From: Martinezella rhizogenes
Lineage (GTDB): Bacteria > Pseudomonadota > Alphaproteobacteria > Rhizobiales > Rhizobiaceae
Assembly (NCBI RefSeq): GCF_007002745.1
Contig: NZ_SGNY01000004.1
Location: 62,001 to 126,000, forward strand
DNA length: 64,000 nucleotides
Direction: 5' to 3'
Positions 52,829 to 60,348 of the stretch are shown here, piece after piece (position 1 is the stretch's first letter; each line of letters starts with the position of its first letter). The notes under the pieces are model-generated. The model was not told the origin of the DNA. It did no database searches and worked only from the letters and a program-made list of their open reading frames with translations. A program made the translations under genes and the position numbers.

Positions 52829-54757
52829 GTGGCTGGGAACGCTGAACTGATACCGATCAGGCTTTTTGGCACCCCGCGCTGTGACGCGGTGAGGGAAGCG
52901 TTTTTCCCGTCCAAGGGTTTTGCCCTGATAGCCGCCCTCATTCTTGCGCCCAACCAGTCACTTTCCCGCCAGTCCGCCGCATCGCTCCTGTGGGAAAATG
53001 TCGAGCAGAAACGCGCACTCGGCAATTTACGACAGCTCATTCTGCGCCTTCAGAAGCTGCCCAATGAAGACGAGGCCATCCTTCTGACCGAAGGGAACGA
53101 CCTGAAGGCCGGAAAGCTGGCACAGCGGACCGACCTTGCTATCTTCCTTGCCGGCGCGAGAACCGAAGACCCGATGCGGCGGTTGCAGGCCCTGCTCGAA
53201 TTCGGCGGCGATCTGCTGGATGGGCTGGATGCCGGGCAGGATCATCTCTACCTCTGGCTGTTGTCGGAACGCCGCCGTCTCAAGGACCTGTTCTTTTCGA
53301 GCTACACGCAGCTTCTGGAGGAGCTGACCCGCTTTGGCCGCGCCAGCTCCAACGATATCGCGAGACTTGCCGAATGCGCGCGCAAGATCGAACCGGAACG
53401 CGAGGAAACTTACCGCGCCGCCATGGCCGCCTATGCGCGGATCGGAAATATCAGCGCCTGCGAGGGCATGTTCGGGCTGTTGCTGGAGCAGCTGCGTCAG
53501 GAGGCACGCTCGCCGGAAGCCGAGACCGTGGCGCTGAGACGCAGGATACAGAGCCTCGCCTCAACGATAACCACCCCCGCCGAGCCGGACGAAGCCAGCC
53601 GACGAAAAGCCACCGCGAAACCACGCGTCGCCTTCGGCCTGCCCGCGCGGGTGGACGGGCTGCCGGCATCGCCGGTCATGCACGCCTTTATCGAGGATGT
53701 GGCCAACAGCCTGGTGCGCTACCGGACCTTCACCGTCCTTTCGCCGCACAGCACCTTTGCGCTCTCGCGGGACCGGGCCGATGATGGTTATGCCATGCTG
53801 CGGGCCGACTACCGGATCATGTCGTCGGTTTTCGACGATACCGGCATGTCAGTGGCGCTGATCGAGGAAGCGACCGGCGAAATCGTCTGGTCGCTGGAAG
53901 TGGTCCTCTCCGAGCGGCACATCCACACCGCCTTTCGTCTGCTCTCCAAACAGGTGGCTGCGGCACTTGCCCGGGAGATCGAGCGACTGCAGGTGGAACC
54001 CGACCGGAACCACAGCGGCGAGGCCTACCGGCAATTGCTGGAGGGCCAGCAGCTCCTGCGCGGCAAATGCGACCTGCCGCTTCTGCGCCGAGCCCGTTCG
54101 ATGTTCCGCAGAGCCGTCGATCTCGATCACAGCATGGCCGTCGCCCGCGCCCGGGTGGCGCAGAGCCTGCAGCTGGAATGGCTGATGCTGGGCGGCAACG
54201 ACCCTCACCTGCTACACCGCGCCAAGGCTGAGGCCGACGCTTCCGTTGAGATCGACCCTGCCCTCGGCGTCGGCCACTGGATGTGCGCCGTGGTGGCGCT
54301 CTATCAGCGGGATTTCGACATGTCCGCCGAAAAATTCTTCGAGGCGGAGGCGCTTGCGCCCAACTCCGCCGATCTCCTGCTCCAGCATGCGGATGCACTT
54401 GCCCACTTTGGCGATGCCGAGACCGCCTGGGAGAAGTTCCAGCAGGCGATCGATCTCAACCCGCTCGCACCCGATATCTACTGGTGGGCAGGCGCCAGCA
54501 TCGCCTTCAAGCGCGAGGATTACGGCGCGGCGGTGGAATTATGCGCGCGAATGGAAAATGACGAGCCGGCCCTGCGGGTGCTGACCGCAAGCCACGCGTT
54601 GCATGGCGATTTGGCCGCTGCCCGGGAAACCGGCGGCAGGCTTCAGGAAAACTATCCGGGTATGTCGGCGAGGGAGATCAGCAGCCTTTCTCCAGACCGT
54701 GACCCGATAGCGAATGAAAAATTCTATCACGCACTTCGATTAGCTGGGATCAAATAG
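52829..54757 (+). CDS. SARP/BTAD-type transcriptional regulator with TPR C-terminus
   Basis: 642 residues. An N-terminal winged-helix region (PIRLFGTPRCDAVREAFFPS, then ALIAALILAPNQSLSRQSAA and LLWENVEQKRALGNLRQLIL, residues 10-90) is typical of SARP/OmpR-like activators. A BTAD-like helical repeat domain follows (about 110-235), then a TolB-like strand domain (about 285-400; ADYRIMSSVFDDTGMSVALI) and TPR repeats to the end (GVGHWMCAVVALYQRDFDMS, then LAPNSADLLLQHADALAHFG). The GTG at 52829 is chosen because GAGGGG lies six bases upstream. It ends eight bases before the 142-aa gene, so it probably controls the YcaO operon. Confidence 0.82.
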   Translation: MAGNAELIPIRLFGTPRCDAVREAFFPSKGFALIAALILAPNQSLSRQSAASLLWENVEQKRALGNLRQLILRLQKLPNEDEAILLTEGNDLKAGKLAQRTDLAIFLAGARTEDPMRRLQALLEFGGDLLDGLDAGQDHLYLWLLSERRRLKDLFFSSYTQLLEELTRFGRASSNDIARLAECARKIEPEREETYRAAMAAYARIGNISACEGMFGLLLEQLRQEARSPEAETVALRRRIQSLASTITTPAEPDEASRRKATAKPRVAFGLPARVDGLPASPVMHAFIEDVANSLVRYRTFTVLSPHSTFALSRDRADDGYAMLRADYRIMSSVFDDTGMSVALIEEATGEIVWSLEVVLSERHIHTAFRLLSKQVAAALAREIERLQVEPDRNHSGEAYRQLLEGQQLLRGKCDLPLLRRARSMFRRAVDLDHSMAVARARVAQSLQLEWLMLGGNDPHLLHRAKAEADASVEIDPALGVGHWMCAVVALYQRDFDMSAEKFFEAEALAPNSADLLLQHADALAHFGDAETAWEKFQQAIDLNPLAPDIYWWAGASIAFKREDYGAAVELCARMENDEPALRVLTASHALHGDLAAARETGGRLQENYPGMSAREISSLSPDRDPIANEKFYHALRLAGIK

Positions 54758-54765
54758 GAGATTTT

Positions 54766-55194
54766 ATGTCCTCGCATTTCTTCATTGTTGGAAAAAAGGG
54801 CTTCGGCGTTCTTTTCATTCGCACGACGCCGCTCAGGGTTGCGTCCGTATCTCATGAGACGATTGCGGCCTATGAAGCCAGCCACCCCGGCGTGGACGGC
54901 TATGCACGCGTCGCAGCCGCGGCAAAGGCCATGCTCGTCCGCCAGGACGGCCAGCCCGAGGCCGAGCTGGACCAGGTCCAGATCCAGGGCATCGAAGCCC
55001 TCGTCGCCGGTGGCGCCGTGGTTTCCGAAGCCGATTTCGCCTTTATCGGTGAAGTCACCGACGCCGGCTGGGATTTCAACCGCATGGTGCAGGCGCCGAT
55101 CGGCGCGGCGCTGAAGGCTGTCGGTCCGGCAGGTTCGGTCACCGGCGAGCTGTTCGACGCCATCCTTGCCGACGACGCCAACTCTGCACCCTGA
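54766..55194 (+). CDS. 142-residue protein of unknown function, first gene of the YcaO-TfuA unit
   Basis: 142 residues, no Cys. A short basic/hydrophobic N-terminus (SSHFFIVGKKGFGVLFIRTT), a helical middle (PGVDGYARVAAAAKAMLVRQ) and an acidic C-terminal part (EADFAFIGEVTDAGWDFNRM) ending DDANSAP. I do not recognise a family. AGGAG lies seven bases before the ATG, a strong site. The gene overlaps the YcaO start by 29 bases. By position it is the best local candidate for substrate or scaffold of the modifying enzymes, although it lacks an obvious leader-core layout (inference). Confidence 0.75.
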   Translation: MSSHFFIVGKKGFGVLFIRTTPLRVASVSHETIAAYEASHPGVDGYARVAAAAKAMLVRQDGQPEAELDQVQIQGIEALVAGGAVVSEADFAFIGEVTDAGWDFNRMVQAPIGAALKAVGPAGSVTGELFDAILADDANSAP

Positions 55195-56425
55195 TCGCGG
55201 TTCCGCAGCCTTGACCGGTGCCGGTGCTCCCATATCAGCGACAGCGGCTTCAAGGCATGCGGACGCATCGTTCTTCGATCCCGAACTGCTCCGGCAGTTC
55301 GGGATTACCCGCGTCGGCGACGTGACCGGCCTCGATATTATCGGCATACCCGTCTGGTTTGCGGTGCGCCCCAATTCGCGCGGGCTCTCGGTTTCGCAAG
55401 GCAAGGGACTTGTTGCGGAACAGGCGCGGCTCTCGGCGATCATGGAAGCGGTCGAAGGTGCCGTGGCTGAAGATACCCGCAAACATGTCTCCGCCTTCGA
55501 CTCTCTCGAGCAGATGCGGGTGAAGGGCGTTCCTCTCATTCCTTTCGAAACCGTCGGCCGCGTCGATCCGGACAGGCTGGATCCGCGGCGCGAACGCGGC
55601 TGGGTGAAGGGAATATCCGTTCGCCAGCAGCAGGAGGTATTTGCGCCCTACGAACTCATCGGCATGGATTTTCGCGCGGATTTCCCCTGGGATCGGCAGG
55701 CTTTCCTCATGAGTTCGCAGGGTCTCGCGGCGGGGTTTAACCATGACCATGCGGTTCTCCACGCCTTGCTCGAACTCGTCGAAAACGATGCCTGCTTTCT
55801 CGTCGATACTTTCGAAACCCGCACGATCGCGCCGGAGCCGGTCACATTTCCGGCCGGCGTCGATACGTCGTTCGACAGCCTCGTTGGCCGCCTTTCAGAG
55901 ATTGACCTGACACCGTCCTTCTTCGACATGACGAATACACTCGGCGTGCCGGTGGTGATGGCAAGCCTTCCCCGCTCCGTTAACGCGCTGGACGGCCCCG
56001 CAACCCGCAATGCGGCGGGCGCCGCCTGCCGTCCAGCAACCTACGACGCCGCCGTTGCGGCGCTGCTCGAAGCGATCCAGTCGCGACTGACGGACATCAG
56101 CGGCGCGCGGGATGATCTCTCCCCGCTGCGTTACCAGCGGGACATGTTGAGTGCCCCTGCATCAGCGCGGCAACCGGTGGAACGGACGCCGGTGCAGCTT
56201 GATCTTGCAACGGATGACAAATCTTCGCCGCCCTGGCGCCAGCTTGCCGAGCGCCTTTTCACCGCAGGGATTGAGGACATTTATGTCTTCGCACTGGAAA
56301 CGGGTGTCCCCGGCCTTAATGTCGTGCGGGTTCTGGCAAGCGGCCTTACCCCGACCAGCGGAGGCCTGCAAAACATATCGCAGCGAACGCTCGATCATTT
56401 CCTGAGCGCCGGAGGTCTTCGATGA
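55166..56425 (+). CDS. YcaO domain ATP-dependent peptide-backbone-modifying enzyme (TfuA-partner type)
   Basis: 419 residues. YcaO enzymes phosphorylate a backbone amide oxygen and allow cyclisation or sulfur insertion. The ATP-site features are visible: SVSQGKG (75-81), SAIMEAVEGAVAED (90-103), HALLELVEND (199-208), and ALLEAIQSRLTDISGARDDL (299-318). GITRVGDVTGLDIIGIPV (46-63) is typical of TfuA-linked YcaOs. The Pro-rich C-terminus of azoline-forming YcaOs is absent, and no E1-like partner is present, so thioamide-type chemistry is more likely. The start is TTG at 55166, inside the upstream gene. Ends in a four-base overlap with tfuA. Confidence 0.92.
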   Translation: MPTTPTLHPDRGSAALTGAGAPISATAASRHADASFFDPELLRQFGITRVGDVTGLDIIGIPVWFAVRPNSRGLSVSQGKGLVAEQARLSAIMEAVEGAVAEDTRKHVSAFDSLEQMRVKGVPLIPFETVGRVDPDRLDPRRERGWVKGISVRQQQEVFAPYELIGMDFRADFPWDRQAFLMSSQGLAAGFNHDHAVLHALLELVENDACFLVDTFETRTIAPEPVTFPAGVDTSFDSLVGRLSEIDLTPSFFDMTNTLGVPVVMASLPRSVNALDGPATRNAAGAACRPATYDAAVAALLEAIQSRLTDISGARDDLSPLRYQRDMLSAPASARQPVERTPVQLDLATDDKSSPPWRQLAERLFTAGIEDIYVFALETGVPGLNVVRVLASGLTPTSGGLQNISQRTLDHFLSAGGLR

Positions 56426-57135
56426 AAACGGTGGTTTTTGCCGGCCCTTCCATTCATGGCGTCACTGGCGAAAAAATGTCAGGTCTCGATCTTCGCGGAC
56501 CGGCCGCCTGCGGTGATATTTTCGATGCCGTGCGGCAGGGCGTCCGGACAATCGGTCTCATCGATGGCCTTTATGGGGACTGCGCCGCCGTCTGGCACAA
56601 GGAAATCCTGCATGCCCTGTCATCCCGCGTCACCCTTCTCGGGGCCGCCAGCATGGGAGCGCTCCGGGCAGCGGAATGCGCCGCCTTCGGCATGACCGGC
56701 ATCGGCGAAATCTTCGCAGCGTATCGTGACGGACGACGGGTTTCGGACGCCGATGTCGCGGTCAGCCACGCGCCGGGTGAACTTGGCTATCGCCCGCTGA
56801 CAATCGCGCTGGTCGACGCCGAGGCAACACTGGAAGCGTGCCGCGATAAAATCACACCGGAAGACCACGATACGCTGCTGGGCGTTGCCAGACAGCTGCA
56901 TTTTACCCGCAGAACATGGCGTACCATTGCCGCCGAAGCCGGGCTTGGTTCGGAAGTGGCAAATCTTCTGGCCAAGGAGGCCGTTTCCGTAAAAAGAAAC
57001 GACGCGATCGAGCTTCTGGAGGTACTCAATGCCGGGGACCTGCCGTCCCCGCCAGCACCATCATGGAAATTCCAGAACACGGTGTTTTTTCAGCAATTGG
57101 CGGCGCGGCGGATGACGGGAGAAAAGACGTCGTGA
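56422..57135 (+). CDS. tfuA: TfuA-like core domain protein
   Basis: 237 residues. The TfuA core is clear: VFAGPSIHG (5-13), IGLIDGLYGDCAAVWHKEIL (44-63), VTLLGAASMGALRAAECAAF (70-89), and GIGEIFAAYRDGRRVSDAD (93-111). TfuA proteins pair with YcaO; in methanogen McrA maturation and in thioamide RiPP pathways the pair is thought to supply sulfur. The first TfuA was described from trifolitoxin production in Rhizobium. The ATG overlaps the YcaO stop (ATGA), and the stop overlaps the next start (GTGA), so the genes are translated together. Confidence 0.93.
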   Translation: MKTVVFAGPSIHGVTGEKMSGLDLRGPAACGDIFDAVRQGVRTIGLIDGLYGDCAAVWHKEILHALSSRVTLLGAASMGALRAAECAAFGMTGIGEIFAAYRDGRRVSDADVAVSHAPGELGYRPLTIALVDAEATLEACRDKITPEDHDTLLGVARQLHFTRRTWRTIAAEAGLGSEVANLLAKEAVSVKRNDAIELLEVLNAGDLPSPPAPSWKFQNTVFFQQLAARRMTGEKTS

Positions 57136-58277
57136 CAATTTCCGCGTCGCCATCTTTCATAGCCGATTGTGGTGGCCTGATTGACACGATCGCATTCGCG
57201 CTTCCGGCATCGTTTTTTACCGATGATCACAACAGGCATCGGATCTCGCCACTCCTCCCCATCGGAAACCTGCTTTCGGCCCTGCCCCGCGAAATGAGGG
57301 CGGCCATCGTCATCGATCGGGACTGCCTTCCATCGGCGCAGGACTGGCTCGAAAGGCTGGCTCCCCCCTGCGCCGCCGAGTTGCTGCCGCTTGATGAGAA
57401 CAGCCGCATTTCGCATCCGTGGATACAGGATATGGTCCATGTTCGGACCGATGGCAAAGGCACTGCGACCGAACTGGTTCCGGCACCGGGAAACCCCAGC
57501 GCCAGCGCGCTCGCCAAGCGTTTCGGGCTCGTCATCGCCGTTTCGGACGTCCTCTTGGATGGTGGCAACCAGCTGGTTGGCCAGGATTTTCGGCTGGTGG
57601 GCCATTCGAGCCTTAAGGACGGCAGTGGGCCGGGAGGCGACACCAACGCCGTAGAACGCTCGCAGCAATGGAAGAAGGTTGAGGCTCTGGACGGCAGAGC
57701 AGTCTACAGTTTTGGATACCGGCCGGAAGACCTTGCTGTTACGGAGGCCACGCTCGATCTTTCTCCGACAAGACAAGCCCCCATGGTGGTGGCCTTCCGG
57801 AAAATGCACCAATGCGGTTTCCACGTTGACCAGTTCGTTTCGGTGACCGGTCTGACGCAGGATAACCGCCCACTGCTTCTGGTCGCCGATCCGGTGGCGC
57901 ATGCGGGATGCAGTATCCGTGCGGCCACGGATCTGAAACGAAAACTCGACGCCTCGGTGCTTTCGCTCATCTGGCAGGGCTTCGCGGTAAGGCGAAATCC
58001 CATTCCCGTTGCACCCACCATCGACAGCAACAAATGTATTCCGCGACTTTACAACAATGTCATTCTTGAAAATGTTGCACGATCAGGCCAAAAACAGCCA
58101 TTCGTCTGGCTGCCGCATTTCGGCGATGGGGAGGCGCTTGAGGAGTTTGACGAAGACAACAGGCAAATCTGGGAGGGGCTCGGTTTCCATCCCATCGGCG
58201 TCGCCGGGTGGAGCCATCTTGCAAGCCGCAACGGGGCGTTGCGTTGCGCTACAAAGGTTATAAGCCGGGCTTCGTGA
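57132..58277 (+). CDS. Guanidino-group-modifying enzyme (agmatine deiminase / peptidylarginine deiminase-like)
   Basis: 381 residues from GTG 57132, which overlaps the tfuA stop. The pentein-fold catalytic set is readable: HPWIQDMVHV with Asp100; VLLDGGNQLVG (140-150), the Asp/Glu-Gly-Gly-Asn loop; CGFHVDQFVSVTG with His231 and Asp233; LYNNVILEN (306-314) and FVWLPHFGDGEALEEFDED (324-342), the segments before the nucleophile in agmatine deiminases; and NGALRCATKV with Cys372. These match Asp-His-Asp-Cys of deiminases that turn arginine-type guanidines into ureido groups, or of amidinotransferases. The exact substrate is unknown. Its place after YcaO-TfuA suggests peptide or protein tailoring. 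Confidence 0.8.
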   Translation: MTISASPSFIADCGGLIDTIAFALPASFFTDDHNRHRISPLLPIGNLLSALPREMRAAIVIDRDCLPSAQDWLERLAPPCAAELLPLDENSRISHPWIQDMVHVRTDGKGTATELVPAPGNPSASALAKRFGLVIAVSDVLLDGGNQLVGQDFRLVGHSSLKDGSGPGGDTNAVERSQQWKKVEALDGRAVYSFGYRPEDLAVTEATLDLSPTRQAPMVVAFRKMHQCGFHVDQFVSVTGLTQDNRPLLLVADPVAHAGCSIRAATDLKRKLDASVLSLIWQGFAVRRNPIPVAPTIDSNKCIPRLYNNVILENVARSGQKQPFVWLPHFGDGEALEEFDEDNRQIWEGLGFHPIGVAGWSHLASRNGALRCATKVISRAS

Positions 58278-58416
58278 CGTGTTCCGTAACCGTAAAACCG
58301 CGTTATTTTGTCAAGAAGAGTTCATATTACCCGTGGAAATTGTGTTGAATGTATACCTTCAACAATATTAATTGATAATTATCCGATTTAAGACCCTCAA
58401 CATGGAGGAATTTATT

Positions 58417-58854
58417 ATGCAGCCCAAACTCCCCAGCCCGATCGACGTGCATGTCGGCACACAGATCAGAATGCGGCGCAAGTCGCTCGGCATGAGCCAG
58501 AGCGCTCTGGCCGGCCGGCTCGGCATCACCTTTCAGCAGGTCCAGAAGTACGAAAAAGGCGCAAATCGCGTTGGTGCATCGCGTTTACAGGCCATCGCAT
58601 CCGTTCTTGGCGTTGATGTCAGCTCGCTTTTTGCCAATGCCACGCCCGATGTCGGAAACGATAATCCGGCCATCGGCTCGATAAATGCCATGCAGTCCTT
58701 CGTCGCTTCGAATGAAGGATTTTCGCTCAATCAGGCCTTTTCGCGAATCAAGAGCGCCAGCATCCGCCGAAGCATTGTCGCCCTCGTGACATCGCTTGCA
58801 GCGACCGAAACGGCGGAAAATACGACGGCGTCGGAGAAGAAAAACGACGAGTAA
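58417..58854 (+). CDS. XRE-family HTH regulator (PraR/PhrR-like)
   Basis: 145 residues. DVHVGTQIRMRRKSLGMSQS and ALAGRLGITFQQVQKYEKGA, then NRVGASRLQAIASVLGV, form a Cro/C1-type helix-turn-helix at about residues 12-68, with the QQVQKYEKGANRVGASRL wording usual in rhizobial PraR/PhrR proteins. The C-terminus is helical (AFSRIKSASIRRSIVALVTS) and acidic at the end. The ATG at 58417 has GGAGGAATTTATT upstream. An AT-rich stretch (58300-58380) precedes it. It may or may not regulate the YcaO operon. Confidence 0.85.
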   Translation: MQPKLPSPIDVHVGTQIRMRRKSLGMSQSALAGRLGITFQQVQKYEKGANRVGASRLQAIASVLGVDVSSLFANATPDVGNDNPAIGSINAMQSFVASNEGFSLNQAFSRIKSASIRRSIVALVTSLAATETAENTTASEKKNDE

Positions 58855-58948
58855 CGCAGGTGTGACGCTCGCGTGACGCTCGATATGGTCGAAAATGTAT
58901 AACGCGGGATCAACGCGTTTTCATACTGTCGATTGTCGAGAGGGAAGC

Positions 58949-59182
58949 ATGGCGGCGTCTACCACAGCAATACTTGAACAGGATAATGCAGACGAGATTC
59001 TGGCGCTTGGAAGGATGGTTTCATACCTTTGCCAGCGCTCGAAATCCATGGAACTGGGCATGTCGACCTATTTCCTGGAAATGGCATTGTTGTCGCTGGC
59101 CCAGGATATCAATCAGCACGGCCTGCCGCCTGTAACCGCGGAGTTGAACTCCAGCGGTTTCGCATCGGCCGATCTGCATTGA
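58949..59182 (+). CDS. Small helical protein, unknown
   Basis: 77 residues, acidic and helical (DEILALGRMVSYLCQRSKSM, then TYFLEMALLSLAQDINQHGL). No family recognised. AGAGGGAAG lies right before the ATG at 58949. It follows the HTH gene by 94 bases on the same strand and may share its transcript. Confidence 0.6.
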   Translation: MAASTTAILEQDNADEILALGRMVSYLCQRSKSMELGMSTYFLEMALLSLAQDINQHGLPPVTAELNSSGFASADLH

Positions 59183-59323
59183 GCAATTTCCGATCCGCAG
59201 CCGCATAGATGCGTAAGACGGAACGTTCCCGCACCCTCCTCCAGCCGGGAACGCCCTAAGCGCATCTTGCATCTGCCTGCACTCACATAACCCCTCCCAA
59301 GGGATTTCATCGCAAATGATGAT

Positions 59324-59350
59324 CGAGGCCCGGTTTTCGCCGGGCCTCGC
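59324..59350. terminator. GC-rich hairpin downstream of the metE remnant
   Basis: CGAGGCCCGG pairs with CCGGGCCTCG around TTTTCG. It lacks a strong T-tract on either side. It lies between the 77-aa gene and the metE remnant and could end either transcript. Confidence 0.55.
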
Positions 59351-59356
59351 CTATTA

Positions 59357-59547
59357 TCAGGACAGCCCGCGCCGAAGCTCGATAGCTGCGGCGACGATTT
59401 TGGCGAGCGGCGGCCTCATCTCTTCCCCTTTGTGGGTTTCAGGCCGCAATCCGGGTTGATCCAGAATTGCCCATCGTCAAGCCGCTGTCGCGCCAGCGGC
59501 AGGAGAACCTCCATTTCGCCCATGGCCGACACGCGCGGCGAATGGAC
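59357..59547 (-). pseudogene. Frameshifted 3' remnant of a cobalamin-independent methionine synthase (metE) gene
   Basis: The reverse strand directly after the xylG stop, in the same frame, reads VHSPRV, then [16 protein letters not shown] and [10 protein letters not shown]. This matches the last 60 residues of MetE, including the zinc ligand Cys in NPDCGLK. Near 59434-59440 the frame shifts by one base, then continues as [20 protein letters not shown] and RRGLS before a stop, as in the MetE C-terminus. The rest of metE is absent. It is a dead fragment, left by deletion or by insertion of the xyl genes. Confidence 0.75.
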
Positions 59548-60330
59548 TCACGACGCCACAGCGCCCGGCCCCGGCACCGCACCCGGCGGCACCTTGCCCA
59601 GAATGATCATGCCCAGAACCTCATCCTTCGTGACATCCTCGGTGCGGGCATGGCCGACAACCTTGCCGTTCTTCATCACAAAAACCCGATCAGCGAGATC
59701 GAAGACATCGTGAATGTCGTGGCTGATGAGGAAGATACCGATGCCCTGCCGTTTCAGTTCCTTGACGAGATCGCCCACCTGCGCCGTTTCCTGCGGCCCG
59801 AGGGCGGCCGTCGGCTCGTCCATGATGAGAATACGGGCATCAAACAGAATGGCGCGGGCAATGGCGACAGACTGGCGCTGGCCGCCTGACAGTGCCTTCA
59901 CCGGCTCCTTGAACCGCCGGAAATTGGGATTGAGACGTCCCATCACCTCGCGGGCCGAGGCTTCCATGGCGACATCATCAAGCGTGCCCCATTTCGTCTT
60001 CAGCTCGCGGCCGAGATAAAGATTGGCCGCCGCATCGACATTATCGGCCACGGCAAGCGTCTGGTAGATGGTCTCGATACCGTATTTCTTGGCGTCGCGG
60101 GGATTACGGATATCCGCATCCTCGCCATTGATGAGGATATCGCCGCCATCACGCCGGTATGCGCCCGACAGGATTTTGATAAGCGTCGATTTGCCCGCGC
60201 CATTATGGCCGAGAAGGGCGACCACCTCACCGGGGAAAAGATCGACAGAGGCGTTTTCCACCGCATGGATGCCGCCGAAGGAAATGGAAATATTGCGCAT
60301 TTCCACGAGGGGCGTGACTTGGTCCGTCAT
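59548..60330 (-). CDS. xylG: Xylose-type ABC transporter ATP-binding protein
   Basis: 260 residues, one ABC domain. Walker [21 protein letters not shown] near residue 39, Q-loop [20 protein letters not shown], signature [17 protein letters not shown] near residue 144, Walker [14 protein letters not shown], and switch His in [11 protein letters not shown]. It has half the size of the duplicated E. coli XylG, as is common in alphaproteobacterial CUT2 systems. It energises the XylH permease. Its stop is followed in frame by a metE remnant. The gene ends the leftward operon. Confidence 0.9.
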   Translation of the reverse strand: MTDQVTPLVEMRNISISFGGIHAVENASVDLFPGEVVALLGHNGAGKSTLIKILSGAYRRDGGDILINGEDADIRNPRDAKKYGIETIYQTLAVADNVDAAANLYLGRELKTKWGTLDDVAMEASAREVMGRLNPNFRRFKEPVKALSGGQRQSVAIARAILFDARILIMDEPTAALGPQETAQVGDLVKELKRQGIGIFLISHDIHDVFDLADRVFVMKNGKVVGHARTEDVTKDEVLGMIILGKVPPGAVPGPGAVAS

Positions 60331-60348
60331 AGGAGTTCTCCTCGGTTC

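Noticed and set aside
55166-57135. YcaO-TfuA as an azole/azoline (TOMM) or intact trifolitoxin cluster
   Set aside because: No E1-like/dehydrogenase partner, no Pro-rich YcaO end, and no short TfxA-like precursor or transporter is present.
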